Origin: Microbacterium lacus
GTDB taxonomy: Bacteria; Actinomycetota; Actinomycetes; Actinomycetales; Microbacteriaceae
Reading direction: 5' to 3'
Assembly: GCF_039531105.1 (NCBI RefSeq)
Contig: NZ_BAAAPK010000001.1
Span: 62,001-126,000 of the forward strand
DNA length: 64,000 nt
The notes below the pieces were generated by a model that saw nothing but the letters and a program-made list of their open reading frames with translations, did no database searches and had not been told where the DNA came from. This document shows positions 1 through 7,953 of the stretch, piece after piece; positions within the stretch are counted from its first letter, which is position 1; the number at the start of each line of letters is the position of its first letter. A program made the translations under genes and the position numbers.

Positions 1-1
1 C

Positions 2-322
2 TGGGCGGCGACGAACAAGGCGCGGCTGCTCATCCTGGAGGAGCAGGGCCTCATGACCGAGGCCGGCGTCCGCGCGGTCGAAGTGGCCAAGGCCAACGGC
101 GCGTGGAGCGTGCTCGACAACGCGGAGGCGCTGCGCGAGCCCGATGACCTCGCCGCCGCGCTGGACGCCGTGCCCGAGGCCCGCGAGAAGTGGGACGCGT
201 TTCCCCCGTCGGCGCGGAAGTTCGGCATCGGCAACGTGGACGCCGCCCGCCGACCCGAGACCCGGGCGAACCGGATCGCGAAGATCGTGGCGGACGCGGC
301 CGCCGGGAAGAGGCCGTTGTGA
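2..322 (+). CDS. YdeI/OmpD-associated (OmdA-like) protein, C-terminal part
   Basis: This is the last 106 residues of a gene that begins left of the window; the frame is open from base 2. The piece has the alternating helical pattern of the C-terminal region of YdeI/OmdA-family proteins: an NKARLLILEEQGLM segment, a region rich in Asp and Ala, and the FPPSARKFGIGNVDAARRPETR stretch with a closing IAKIV helix, where that family commonly has a motif on the pattern of FPPS..K...W...A.....R. Proteins of this family are small, cytoplasmic and of unclear biochemical role, some linked to bacteriocin tolerance. The stop codon overlaps the GTG of the next small gene, which suggests co-translation. The family assignment is fairly safe; the function is not known. 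Confidence 0.75.
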   Translation, partial: WAATNKARLLILEEQGLMTEAGVRAVEVAKANGAWSVLDNAEALREPDDLAAALDAVPEAREKWDAFPPSARKFGIGNVDAARRPETRANRIAKIVADAAAGKRPL

Positions 323-426
323 GTGCGTCCGATCAGACACTGCTGCTGGCGGCATCCGGCGTCGTCGTCCTGGGGACGCTGATCGTGTTCGTGTGGCAGT
401 TCTTCCGCAACCGCGACCGCGACTGA
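319..426 (+). CDS. Small single-pass membrane protein, 35 aa
   Basis: A GTG codon overlaps the stop of the upstream gene (GTGA arrangement) and opens a 35-residue frame. It has a short polar N-terminus, one hydrophobic helix of about 20 residues (LLLAASGVVVLGTLIVFVW) and a basic/acidic tail FFRNRDRD. The layout is that of a small membrane peptide with the charged end inside the cell. The overlap and the clean hydrophobic segment support it as real, but I recognise no family and the small size makes a chance frame possible. Confidence 0.5.
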   Translation: MSASDQTLLLAASGVVVLGTLIVFVWQFFRNRDRD

Positions 427-457
427 CCCCCCGCCCCGATCGATCCCCCTCCCCCGC

Positions 458-560
458 GAGATGGTGGGTTCTCCGCCGAGATGGTGGGTTTCCCCTCGAG
501 ATGGTGGGGCATTCTCGGCGCAGGACCCACCATCTCGGCAGAAGAGGCACCATCTCGGCG
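458..560. repeat. 20-bp-period inverted repeat array A
   Basis: Three forward units with the core GAGATGGTGGGTT start at 458, 478 and 498, exactly 20 bp apart. They are followed by two reverse-oriented units, CCCACCATCTCGGC, whose CATCTC cores lie at 531 and 551, again 20 bp apart. The halves face each other, so the transcript of either strand can fold into a long imperfect hairpin. It lies between the convergent ends of the 35-residue gene and pyrE. Similar arrays occur at 32036 and 34172. It is not CRISPR: there are no conserved repeats separated by unique spacers. Confidence 0.85.
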
Positions 561-596
561 GACCGGGGGAGAAGGCGCAGCAGGCGGCGGCGGGGG

Positions 597-1175
597 CTAC
601 TGGGGCTGCAGACCCAGATCATCCAGGTCGATCGCGGCGAGCCAGCGCAGGCCCTCGGCCTCGACGGCGGCCTGTGCGCCGGTCTTGCGATCCACGATGA
701 CCGCGACCGCGACCGGCTCGGCCCCTTCGCGACGCAGCGCCTCGACGGCCTTCAGTGCCGACTGACCCGTGGTCGAGGTGTCCTCGAGCACCACGACGCG
801 CTTGCCGGCGACATCCGCACCCTCGACCTGACGGCCACGACCGTGGTCCTTCGGCTCTTTGCGCACGACGAACGCGTCCAGCGGCTGATCCGTGCGCGCG
901 GATTCGTGCATCACGGCGTTCGCGATCGGATCCGCACCGAGGGTGAGCCCGCCGACCGCGACGATCCCGTCGACCTCGCGCACCAGATCGAGCATGATGC
1001 GCCCGATCGCCGGGGCCGCGCGGTGGTCGAGGGTCAGCTTGCGCATGTCGACGTAGTACGTCGCCTTCTTCCCGCTGGACAGCGTGAAGTCGCCGTGGAA
1101 CACCGCCTCGTCCTTGATCAGGGCGATCAGCGCCTGGCGATCGGCTTCGAGCTCGGCAGTGGAGGCGACGGTCAT
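597..1175 (-). CDS. pyrE: Orotate phosphoribosyltransferase
   Basis: The 192-residue protein transfers phosphoribose from PRPP to orotate to make OMP, the fifth step of pyrimidine synthesis, in the cytoplasm. The PRPP-binding loop is visible as VVVLEDTSTTGQS near residues 126-138. The family hallmarks FTLSSGKKATYYVDMRKL near residue 30 and the GGLTLGADPIA loop near residue 75 are also present. The length fits short bacterial PyrE. Position 1175 is supported by a TAGACT -10 hexamer six bases before the ATG, so the message should be leaderless. The other pyr genes are not in the window, so the gene stands alone here. Confidence 0.95.
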   Translation of the reverse strand: MTVASTAELEADRQALIALIKDEAVFHGDFTLSSGKKATYYVDMRKLTLDHRAAPAIGRIMLDLVREVDGIVAVGGLTLGADPIANAVMHESARTDQPLDAFVVRKEPKDHGRGRQVEGADVAGKRVVVLEDTSTTGQSALKAVEALRREGAEPVAVAVIVDRKTGAQAAVEAEGLRWLAAIDLDDLGLQPQ

Positions 1176-1181
1176 GCCCCG

Positions 1182-1187
1182 AGTCTA
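1182..1187 (-). promoter_or_regulatory. -10 hexamer of leaderless pyrE promoter
   Basis: Read on the minus strand the hexamer is TAGACT, with a six-base gap to the pyrE ATG at 1175. This spacing puts the transcript start on or next to the start codon. The same geometry recurs at many genes in the window. Confidence 0.6.
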
Positions 1188-1233
1188 TTGAGGGCGGATG
1201 CCGCTCCCCCGGCACCCGCCCTCACTCACGTCC

Positions 1234-2037
1234 CTACTGGTCGGCGAGGAAGCCGCCGATGAACGCCAGATCGTCCGCCCGGTCGATGCGGTATACACCG
1301 CCCGTGCCGGCGCACGTGCTGTTCTTGCCGAACGACGTGACGCCCGCGATCACGTTCGAGGACCCGAGGAAGTTCGGCCCGCCCGAGTCGCCCGAGCACG
1401 TCCCGCCGGTGTTGGCGTTGTTGGACAGGATGAGCGACCCGTCGCCGGTGTAGCCGGTGTTGATCGAGATGAGCTTCGGCGTCGAGACCATGCGGGTCTT
1501 CAGCGCACTGTTCTTGTACGCGGTCGCGTCGGGGAAGCTCTTCTGCAGCCCGTACCCGACCGCGGTGAAGGTCGCGTCCTTCTTCGTCTTGTTCGCGAAC
1601 TGATCGAGCTGGTCGAGCCCCGGCAGTGCTCCGTAGGTCGCCATCTGGACGGGCTCGTCGAGGACGACGACGCCCAGGTCGTACAGGTAGAACGCCGCGT
1701 CGTCGTACTGCGGGTGCGTGTACGGCGTGCCTCCGACCTGCCCGGTGAACGGATAGCCGTAGGTCGCCGGCGTCGGCTCGAGGTTGCTCTGGAACCAGAT
1801 CTCCACGTGATCCGCACCGAACGTGCAGTGACCGGCGGTGACGTACACGGTCGGCGAGATCAGCGTGCCGCTGCAGCGCCACATCGGGTTGCCCGCGTCA
1901 TCCTGCGCGACCATGAGGCCGACGTACGGGTGGGCTTCACCGTCTGGTGAGCCGTCGGTGATCGCGGAGGCGGGTGAGGCGGCCAGGACGACCAGGGCAA
2001 GGGCCGCGATGGTGGCGGCGAGCGCTTTGTGGCGCAT
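1234..2037 (-). CDS. Secreted trypsin-like serine protease (S1 family)
   Basis: The 267-residue protein starts with a signal peptide (MRHKALAATIAALALVVLAASPASA), probably cut after ASA, giving a mature N-terminus ITDG. The catalytic triad is visible: His in YVTAGHC, Asp in YDLGVVVLDEPV, and Ser in GTCSGDSGGPNF. Cysteine pairs are placed as in bacterial trypsin-like enzymes. An AAAGGGG ribosome site precedes the ATG. The enzyme is expected to act outside the cell. The neighbours (pyrE, xthA) are unrelated, so the gene is probably its own transcription unit. The substrate cannot be judged from sequence. Confidence 0.9.
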   Translation of the reverse strand: MRHKALAATIAALALVVLAASPASAITDGSPDGEAHPYVGLMVAQDDAGNPMWRCSGTLISPTVYVTAGHCTFGADHVEIWFQSNLEPTPATYGYPFTGQVGGTPYTHPQYDDAAFYLYDLGVVVLDEPVQMATYGALPGLDQLDQFANKTKKDATFTAVGYGLQKSFPDATAYKNSALKTRMVSTPKLISINTGYTGDGSLILSNNANTGGTCSGDSGGPNFLGSSNVIAGVTSFGKNSTCAGTGGVYRIDRADDLAFIGGFLADQ

Positions 2038-2128
2038 GTGGGGACCCCTTTCTGTGGGTTAGCCGCCATTCACCCACATGGCCCGGCCGGGGACAACCCC
2101 TTCCTGCAGAACCGTCGGCGGCGCGCCC

Positions 2129-2134
2129 TAGGCT
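2129..2134 (+). promoter_or_regulatory. -10 hexamer of leaderless xthA promoter
   Basis: TAGGCT lies seven bases before the ATG at 2142. No ribosome binding site fits in that gap, so a leaderless transcript is likely. This hexamer also supports 2142 as the start rather than an upstream in-frame ATG that would run through the promoter. Confidence 0.6.
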
Positions 2135-2141
2135 TGATCCC

Positions 2142-2987
2142 ATGCGACTTGCCACGTGGAACGTCAACTCCATCCGCGCCCGCGTCGAGCGCACCGTCGA
2201 GTTCGCGGTGCGCGAGCACATCGACGTGCTGGCGATGCAGGAGATCAAGTGCAAAGCCGAGCAGTTCCCCTTCGCCGCGTTCGAGGAGGCCGGCTTCCAC
2301 GTCGAGGCGCACGGCTTCTCGCAGTGGAACGGCGTCGCGATCGCGAGTCGCGAACCCCTCGCCGACGTGTCGTATGCCTTTCCGGGAATGCCGGGATTCG
2401 CGAAAGACCATGTGGGCGACGATGCCCCGCAGGAAGCCCGCGCGATCGGCGCCACGATCGGCGGCGTCCGCATCTGGAGCCTGTACGTCCCCAACGGGCG
2501 CGCTCTGGAGGACCCGCACTACTTCTACAAGCTCGACTGGCTCAGCGCCCTGCAGCAGCACGTCGGCGATGAGCTCCAGAGAACGCCGGATCTGCCGCTC
2601 GCCCTCGTCGGCGACTTCAACATCGCACCGACGGATGCCGACAACGGCGACCCCGCCGTCGTCCCGGGCTTTTCCACCCACGTGTCCGAACCCGAGCGGG
2701 CGGCGTTCGCCGCGCTCGAGTCCGCGGGGGTCACCGATGTCGTCCGTCCCCTCGTGCCGACCGGCTACACGTACTGGGACTACAAGCGCCTGCGCTTCCC
2801 CAAGAACGAGGGCATGCGGATCGACTTCATCCTCGGGTCCCACGCGCTGGCGAACGCGGTGACGGGCGCCGCGATCCACCGCGACGAGCGCAAGGGGGAG
2901 GCGCCGAGCGATCACGTGCCGGTCGTGGTCGACCTCGATTTCACGTCGGACGAGGACGACGACGATCGGCCGATGATCTTCGGCTGA
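2142..2987 (+). CDS. xthA: Exodeoxyribonuclease III (AP endonuclease)
   Basis: The 281-residue enzyme belongs to the ExoIII/APE1 endonuclease-exonuclease-phosphatase fold and cuts DNA at abasic sites during base-excision repair. Motifs in order are MRLATWNVNSIRAR at the N-terminus, the metal-binding Glu in LAMQEIKCK, YVPNGR in the middle, GDFNIAPTDAD, and SDHVPVVVDL at the end with the catalytic His. The start at 2142 gives the canonical N-terminus directly at the first beta strand. The frame is open further upstream, but that part crosses the intergenic region. An acidic tail (DEDDDD) is unusual but does not touch the fold. Confidence 0.95.
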   Translation: MRLATWNVNSIRARVERTVEFAVREHIDVLAMQEIKCKAEQFPFAAFEEAGFHVEAHGFSQWNGVAIASREPLADVSYAFPGMPGFAKDHVGDDAPQEARAIGATIGGVRIWSLYVPNGRALEDPHYFYKLDWLSALQQHVGDELQRTPDLPLALVGDFNIAPTDADNGDPAVVPGFSTHVSEPERAAFAALESAGVTDVVRPLVPTGYTYWDYKRLRFPKNEGMRIDFILGSHALANAVTGAAIHRDERKGEAPSDHVPVVVDLDFTSDEDDDDRPMIFG

Positions 2988-2999
2988 ACGGCTGAGCGG

Positions 3000-3611
3000 T
3001 CAGTCCGGCGACATCGTCCCCGTCGACGGGATGCCGGCGGGCGCATAGCGCAGCTGCACCGCGGTTCCGCCGGTGATCGGCGGCTCGATGAGCCGAAGGC
3101 GTGCCGGCACAGAGCCCTCGGGGAAGACCTTCTTGCCCTGACCGAGCACGATCGGGTACATCCACAGCCGCAGCTCGTCGTAGGCCTCGGCGGCGAGCAG
3201 CGACTGCACGAGATCGACACTGCCGATCACGTGGATGTCCTCGTGCTGCTCGCGCAGCGCCAGGACAGCCGCGACGGCATCCCCCTGGAGGAGCCGGGCT
3301 CCGTTCCATGCGAGCGCTGGCGTCCCGCGGGAGGCGACGTACTTCGGCACGGCGGCGAGTCGGGAGCCGATCGGGTTGTCCTGGTGCTGCGGCCAGTAAT
3401 CGGCGAACAGGTCGTACGTCCGGCGCCCGAGCACGAGTGCGTCCATGCCCGCGATGCCCGCCGCCACCTCGCGCCCGATGACGTCGTCGGGCAGCGGCGC
3501 CTGCCAGCCGCCGTACGGGAATCCGTTCGAGGGATCCTCGTCCGGTCCGCCGGGCGCCTGCGCGACGCCGTCCAGGGTGATGAAGAGATCGATCGTGATG
3601 CGACCGGTCAT
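3000..3611 (-). CDS. Dihydrofolate reductase-family (RibD C-terminal-like) protein
   Basis: The 203-residue protein has the RibD C-terminal/DHFR-like fold, which binds NADPH. Visible family features are ITIDLFITLDGVAQAPGG at the N-terminus, the LVLGRRTYDLFADYW motif near residue 60, IHVIGSVDLVQSLL, and LWMYPIVLGQGKKVFPEG. A strong ribosome site (AAGGAGG) seven bases upstream fixes the ATG at 3611. Such stand-alone proteins are common in actinobacteria and their substrate is usually unknown. It faces xthA tail to tail with a 12-bp gap. Confidence 0.85.
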   Translation of the reverse strand: MTGRITIDLFITLDGVAQAPGGPDEDPSNGFPYGGWQAPLPDDVIGREVAAGIAGMDALVLGRRTYDLFADYWPQHQDNPIGSRLAAVPKYVASRGTPALAWNGARLLQGDAVAAVLALREQHEDIHVIGSVDLVQSLLAAEAYDELRLWMYPIVLGQGKKVFPEGSVPARLRLIEPPITGGTAVQLRYAPAGIPSTGTMSPD

Positions 3612-3661
3612 GGTCGCCTCCTTTTTCAGACGTGCGCGGGGCCCTGTCTGCACCGACTTTC

Positions 3662-5014
3662 CTACTCCTCCCGCACGACCTCCGCATAGGGGATCAGGTA
3701 CTGCCGCTTGAGCCACTCGCCGAACTTGTTGACCTTCAGGCACCCCTCGGAGTCCTTGCACTTGATCACCGGGTCGTTCGCGGCGTAGATCGCGAACGTG
3801 TTCAGCTTGCGGGCGAGCTCGTCCCCGCTGAGGTTGACCGGGCGGCGGGCGACCGGGTACCCCTGCGCGAACTGCACGATCGCACCGTTGATCAGCCCCG
3901 CATCCACGGGCGCCGCGACGATGCGACCGACCGACCGGTGGTCCGGGTGGTCTCCGTCGGCACCCTCGGCGAACCCCGGAAGGTGGGAGATGACCTCAGT
4001 CGCACCGTAGCTGTTCACGAGCTCGGGGACCGTGCTCTGAAGCTGATCCAACGTCACGGTGTGCTCGCCGTCCAGCGTGTGCATCTCGGCGATGTCGCCC
4101 TCGACCAGCTTGGGGAGGCTCTCCCACCCCGTGTTCTTGTAGCCGCTCCCGGGCAGGCCTCCGTCCGGCAGCTCGAGGAAGATCAGCGAGATCCGGCTGT
4201 CCCCATCGGGCCGGCTCAGGATCACGGTGACACCGTTGCGCAGCTGCACGGTCTGATCCGTCCACAAGCCGGACTGCCCGCGGACGGAGTTGTACGCCCG
4301 ACGGATGCCGAGCTCGCGGTTGGAGGCGTACGTCGACCGCCCGTCACCCGCGTCGGATCCGGTGAAGAAGACGGTCCGCAGGCACTGGCCGTTGTCGAAC
4401 GCCTCCTGCAGAGCCGGGTTCGCGAAGATCAGATCGTCGTCGTAGTGCGCCCAGAACGACACGACCGTGCCCGCGGCGCACGGTGGGTCGATGAACTGCA
4501 GCGGCGACGAGAACACCGTCCCTTCCGGGTCGGTGCGCGCGGCATCCCTGCTCACCATCGCGGGCAGCTGATCGCACTGCCCCACAGAGGCGAAATAGGT
4601 CATCGCGTCGGCGGCCCACTGCGACAGGTCCGGCAGCGGCAGGCCGGGTGCAGCCGGGTCGGCCGCGGTGAGGCCTCCGCAGGTCTGAGCGAGCGCGATG
4701 ATCTGGTCGCCGGTGAGGTTGTTCCGCGACGGCACCGGGGCAGGTGTCGATGTCGGCTCCGGCGTCGGGCTCGGCGCGGCGACGGGAACCACCGAAGCAA
4801 GCGACGGCACCTCAGCCGAGGCGCTCGACATTCCGCCGCCGATGACCAGCACCAACGTCACGGCGGCGCACGTCGCCCCCCACTTCACACCTTCGCGAAG
4901 CACCACGCCCCCAAGCGCACTCACCCGATACCGACCCCACCGCGCATCCCCATGCGATGCAGCGAAGTTCCCCGCCAGCCAGAGTAACCCGTCCAAGCTG
5001 ATCAGCCCGTCCAC
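3662..5014 (-). CDS. Secreted or membrane-anchored PIG-L family deacetylase
   Basis: The protein is 450 residues from the first ATG. The zinc-binding PIG-L/LmbE motif is visible as SFWAHYDDDLIF, where AHxDDD is typical, and as the GDHPDHRSVGR segment about 170 residues later. These enzymes remove acyl groups from N-acetyl sugars. A hydrophobic stretch (ATCAAVTLVLVIGGGMSSASA) near residues 45-68 precedes a Pro/Thr-rich linker, so the catalytic part is probably outside the cell. Because 45 residues lie before the hydrophobic part, an alternative GTG start at 4888 would give a cleaner signal peptide. The gene is divergent from the histidine kinase gene. Confidence 0.8.
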   Translation of the reverse strand: MDGLISLDGLLWLAGNFAASHGDARWGRYRVSALGGVVLREGVKWGATCAAVTLVLVIGGGMSSASAEVPSLASVVPVAAPSPTPEPTSTPAPVPSRNNLTGDQIIALAQTCGGLTAADPAAPGLPLPDLSQWAADAMTYFASVGQCDQLPAMVSRDAARTDPEGTVFSSPLQFIDPPCAAGTVVSFWAHYDDDLIFANPALQEAFDNGQCLRTVFFTGSDAGDGRSTYASNRELGIRRAYNSVRGQSGLWTDQTVQLRNGVTVILSRPDGDSRISLIFLELPDGGLPGSGYKNTGWESLPKLVEGDIAEMHTLDGEHTVTLDQLQSTVPELVNSYGATEVISHLPGFAEGADGDHPDHRSVGRIVAAPVDAGLINGAIVQFAQGYPVARRPVNLSGDELARKLNTFAIYAANDPVIKCKDSEGCLKVNKFGEWLKRQYLIPYAEVVREE

Positions 5015-5023
5015 GCCGAGCCG

Positions 5024-5071
5024 GTCTCCGTCGCGCGGGGGATGCCGCTCCGCCGCCCTCCGCCGTAGCGT
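5024..5071 (+). promoter_or_regulatory. Promoter of two-component operon with shared 20-bp box
   Basis: A 20-bp box GTCTCCGTCGCGCGGGGGAT lies at 5024-5043 and a TAGCGT -10 hexamer at 5066-5071, six bases before the GTG start. A box differing at one base, with the same downstream CGTAGCGTGGA, precedes the ABC exporter operon at 7069. The shared sequence suggests a common regulator, most simply the response regulator encoded here. Confidence 0.6.
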
Positions 5072-5077
5072 GGACGG

Positions 5078-6349
5078 GTGGCAGTCGTCGATGCATCTCC
5101 CGTCCGCCCCGGCCCGACCGCCCGTGACCGCCGCGCCGACCTCGTGCTCGCGCTGGTCATCCTCGTCGGCGCGGTCCTCAGCGCGACGCTGAGCGCGATC
5201 GGAGGGATCTACGGCGACGAGCAGGGCTCGATGCAGCTCGCGCTGGTCTACGCGATCGTCCTCGCCGTTCCGCTGGCCTTCCGCCGGCGCTGGCCGGCGA
5301 CGGTGGCGGTCATCATCTCCGTGGCCTACTTCGCGGCGGTGACGCTGCGGATCCCCGAGGTGTACGTGGGCAACATCGCGATGTTCATCGCGCTGTACAC
5401 GGTCGGCGCATGGTCCACGGATCGGCGCCGCGCGGCGGTCGTGCGGATCGCGATCATCATCGGGATGTTCGCCTGGCTCGTGATCGTGATGTACCGCGAC
5501 GCACTCAGTTCCGCCGAGGAGGCGGAGGTGATCGCCGGAGCCTTCTCACCCGTTGTCGCGCAGGTGATGCTGACGATCCTCGTCAACGCCCTCTATTTCG
5601 GCGGCGCGTACTACTTCGGCGAACGGGCGTGGGCCTCGGCCGCCCAGCGCACCGCCCTGGAGGCGCGCACCGCCGAGCTCGAGGCCGAGCGCGAGCTCAC
5701 CGCCGCGCAGGCTGTGGCGCTCGACCGGGTCGGCATCGCCCGCGAGCTGCACGATGTCGTCGCCCATCACGTGTCGGTGATGGGGGTGCAGGCAGGGGCC
5801 GCGCGCGCGACGCTCGCGACCGATCCCGAGGCGAGCAGGAGGCTGCTCGCAGGGATCGAGACATCCGCCCGGGAGGCGATCGACGAGCTGCACCGGCTGC
5901 TGGACACGCTGCGCACCCCGGGCGCAGCGGAGGACGCGCCCGCCTCGACCCTCGGTCTCGACACGCTGCCGGCTCTCGTGGCCGCCTCCGACGCCGCAGG
6001 TCTGGAGACGACGTTCACGATCATCGGCGACCCGGTCCCGGTGCCTCCGGTCACCGCGGTCAACCTCTATCGGATCGCCCAGGAGGCGCTCACGAACGCC
6101 CGCCGCCACGGCGGCCCGGGCACGACCGCGGACGTGCGGCTCCGCTACACCGACGACGGCCACGTCGAGCTCGAAGTGGTCAACACGGGCCGCGCCGTAC
6201 AGGAGCCCCGACCGGGACTCGGCCAGCTCGGCATGCGCGAGCGTGCCGCGGCGTCGGGTGCCCGGATCGAGATCGGGCCGCGCGATCGGGGCGGCTTCCG
6301 GGTCAGGGTGACCGTGCCGCTGCACTTCGACGCGGCGGCGGTGTCATGA
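5078..6349 (+). CDS. NarL-type sensor histidine kinase
   Basis: The 423-residue kinase begins with hydrophobic segments over about residues 20-185, likely five or six helices, with no large extracellular domain. This suits a sensor of membrane events. A coiled stretch rich in Glu/Ala follows, then the HisKA_3 motif GIARELHDVVAHHVSVM with the phosphorylated His near residue 225. The ATPase domain shows YRIAQEALTNARRHG (N box) and GLGQLGMRERAAASGARIEIG. It phosphorylates the response regulator, whose ATG overlaps its stop (ATGA). GTG at 5078 is chosen because the -10 hexamer lies six bases before it. Confidence 0.92.
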   Translation: MAVVDASPVRPGPTARDRRADLVLALVILVGAVLSATLSAIGGIYGDEQGSMQLALVYAIVLAVPLAFRRRWPATVAVIISVAYFAAVTLRIPEVYVGNIAMFIALYTVGAWSTDRRRAAVVRIAIIIGMFAWLVIVMYRDALSSAEEAEVIAGAFSPVVAQVMLTILVNALYFGGAYYFGERAWASAAQRTALEARTAELEAERELTAAQAVALDRVGIARELHDVVAHHVSVMGVQAGAARATLATDPEASRRLLAGIETSAREAIDELHRLLDTLRTPGAAEDAPASTLGLDTLPALVAASDAAGLETTFTIIGDPVPVPPVTAVNLYRIAQEALTNARRHGGPGTTADVRLRYTDDGHVELEVVNTGRAVQEPRPGLGQLGMRERAAASGARIEIGPRDRGGFRVRVTVPLHFDAAAVS

Positions 6350-7002
6350 TCCGCGTGCTCCTGGTCGACGATCACGCCGTGATGCGCGCCGGATTCCGCA
6401 CGATCCTCGAGGCGGCGGACGGCATCACCGTGGTCGGCGAAGCCGCCGACGGGCAGCAGGCGATCGCGGCGGCTTCCGCGGTGCGCCCGGACGTGATCTG
6501 CATGGACGTCCAGATGCCCGTCCTGAACGGGCTCGAGGCCACTCGCCGCATCGTGGCCGATCCGGCGGTCGCGGCGGCGGTGATCGTCATCACCACGTTC
6601 GACCGCGACGAGTACCTGTTCGAAGCCCTCGAGGCGGGCGCAAGCGGCTTCCTCCTCAAGAACGCCGGGGCAGACGAGCTGGTCGGGGCCGTGCGCGTGG
6701 TGGCGGCCGGCGACGCGCTGCTCGCCCCCGAGGTCACCCGGCGCGTGATCGAGCGCTTCGGCGCGGCATCCGCTGCCCCGGCCCCACCGGCGGAGGCCTT
6801 GCCGGCCGCGGCGCTGCTGACCGAGCGCGAGGCGGAAGTGCTCCGCCTCGTCGCCCAGGCGCGCAGCAACGCCGAGATCGCCCGTGAGCTCTACATCGGC
6901 GAGGCGACCGTGAAAACGCACGTGTCGAACGTGCTGCAGAAGCTCGGCGCGCGCGATCGGGTGCACGCCGCGGTGCTGGCGCACCAGCACGGGCTCGCCT
7001 GA
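6346..7002 (+). CDS. LuxR/NarL-type response regulator
   Basis: The 218-residue protein has an N-terminal receiver domain (MIRVLLVDDHAVMRAGF; phosphoacceptor Asp in VICMDVQMPVLNG; switch Thr in VITTFDRD; Lys in GFLLKNAG). It has a C-terminal LuxR-type helix-turn-helix: LTEREAEVLRLVAQARSNAEIARELYIGEATVKTHV. The linker is rich in Ala and Pro. It overlaps the kinase gene by four bases. It probably binds the 20-bp box found before its own operon and before the ABC exporter 67 bp downstream; this is inferred from the shared promoter sequence. Confidence 0.93.
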   Translation: MIRVLLVDDHAVMRAGFRTILEAADGITVVGEAADGQQAIAAASAVRPDVICMDVQMPVLNGLEATRRIVADPAVAAAVIVITTFDRDEYLFEALEAGASGFLLKNAGADELVGAVRVVAAGDALLAPEVTRRVIERFGAASAAPAPPAEALPAAALLTEREAEVLRLVAQARSNAEIARELYIGEATVKTHVSNVLQKLGARDRVHAAVLAHQHGLA

Positions 7003-7015
7003 ATCTCCCCCTCGC

Positions 7016-7062
7016 GTCTCCGCCGCGCGGGGGATCCGCCTGCCCCCCGGGGTTCGTAGCGT
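7016..7062 (+). promoter_or_regulatory. ABC exporter promoter with the shared 20-bp box
   Basis: The box GTCTCCGCCGCGCGGGGGAT (7016-7035) matches the one at 5024-5043 in 19 of 20 positions. TAGCGT at 7057-7062 lies six bases before the ATG at 7069, inside a conserved CGTAGCGTGGA. The start is leaderless. The box-to-hexamer distance is 21 bp here and 22 bp at the kinase operon. Confidence 0.6.
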
Positions 7063-7068
7063 GGAGCC

Positions 7069-7953
7069 ATGCTGCAACTGCGAAATCTCGACAAGAGCTA
7101 CGGCGCGCACCGGGTGCTCTCCGACGTGAGCTTCGACGTCCCCGCCGGGCGTCTGACCGGCTTCGTCGGAGGCAACGGTGCGGGCAAGACCACCACGATG
7201 CGCATCGTGCTCGGCGTCCTCGCCGCCGACGGGGGGACCGTGACGCTCGGCGGCGGACCGCTGGGGGCGGAGGACCGCCGCCGCTTCGGCTACATGCCGG
7301 AGGAGCGGGGCCTGTACCCCAAGATGAAGGTCCTCGACCAGATCGTCTACCTCGCTCGGCTGCACGGCTACTCGCGAAGCGCCGCGACGGATGCCGCCAC
7401 GTCACTGCTGGAACGACTGGGGCTCGGCGAGCGGCTGGGCGACAACGTCGAGACGCTCTCGCTCGGCAATCAGCAGCGTGCGCAGATCGCCGCCGCCCTC
7501 GTGCACGACCCCGAAGTCCTCATCCTCGACGAGCCCTTCTCGGGGCTGGACCCGATCGCGGTGGACGTCGTGGCGGGCGTGCTGCAGGAGCGCGCCGCCG
7601 CCGGCACCGCCGTCCTGTTCTCCTCCCACCAGCTCGACCTCGTGGAGCGGCTGTGCGATGACCTCGTGATCATCGCCGACGGCACGATCCGCGCCTCCGG
7701 CGACCGTGAGACGCTCCGGCGCCAGCACTCGGCCCAGCGGTACGAACTCGTCTCCACCGGTGACGCCGGGTGGCTGCGGACCGAGCCCGGCGTCGAGATC
7801 GTCGACTTCGACGGTGGATACGCCGTCTTCGATGTCGACACCCATCAGACCGCTCAGCGGGTCCTCAAAGAGGCGGTCGCCCGCGGCGACGTCGGCAGCT
7901 TCGCCCCGCAGCATCCCACCCTCGCCCAGATCTTCCGAGAGGTCATCTCATGA
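7069..7953 (+). CDS. ABC transporter ATP-binding subunit (NatA-like)
   Basis: This 294-residue ATPase drives the permease encoded by the next gene. Walker A is GGNGAGKTT near residue 38, the signature is ETLSLGNQQRAQIAAAL, and Walker B is EVLILDEPFSGLDP followed by an H-loop in LFSSHQLDLVERL. The DUF4162-like C-terminal part (YELVSTGDAGWL onward) is typical of NatA/CcmA-like drug or sodium exporters. It overlaps the permease by four bases (ATGA). The shared promoter box suggests induction by the adjacent two-component system, a common arrangement for peptide or envelope-stress exporters. Confidence 0.92.
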   Translation: MLQLRNLDKSYGAHRVLSDVSFDVPAGRLTGFVGGNGAGKTTTMRIVLGVLAADGGTVTLGGGPLGAEDRRRFGYMPEERGLYPKMKVLDQIVYLARLHGYSRSAATDAATSLLERLGLGERLGDNVETLSLGNQQRAQIAAALVHDPEVLILDEPFSGLDPIAVDVVAGVLQERAAAGTAVLFSSHQLDLVERLCDDLVIIADGTIRASGDRETLRRQHSAQRYELVSTGDAGWLRTEPGVEIVDFDGGYAVFDVDTHQTAQRVLKEAVARGDVGSFAPQHPTLAQIFREVIS

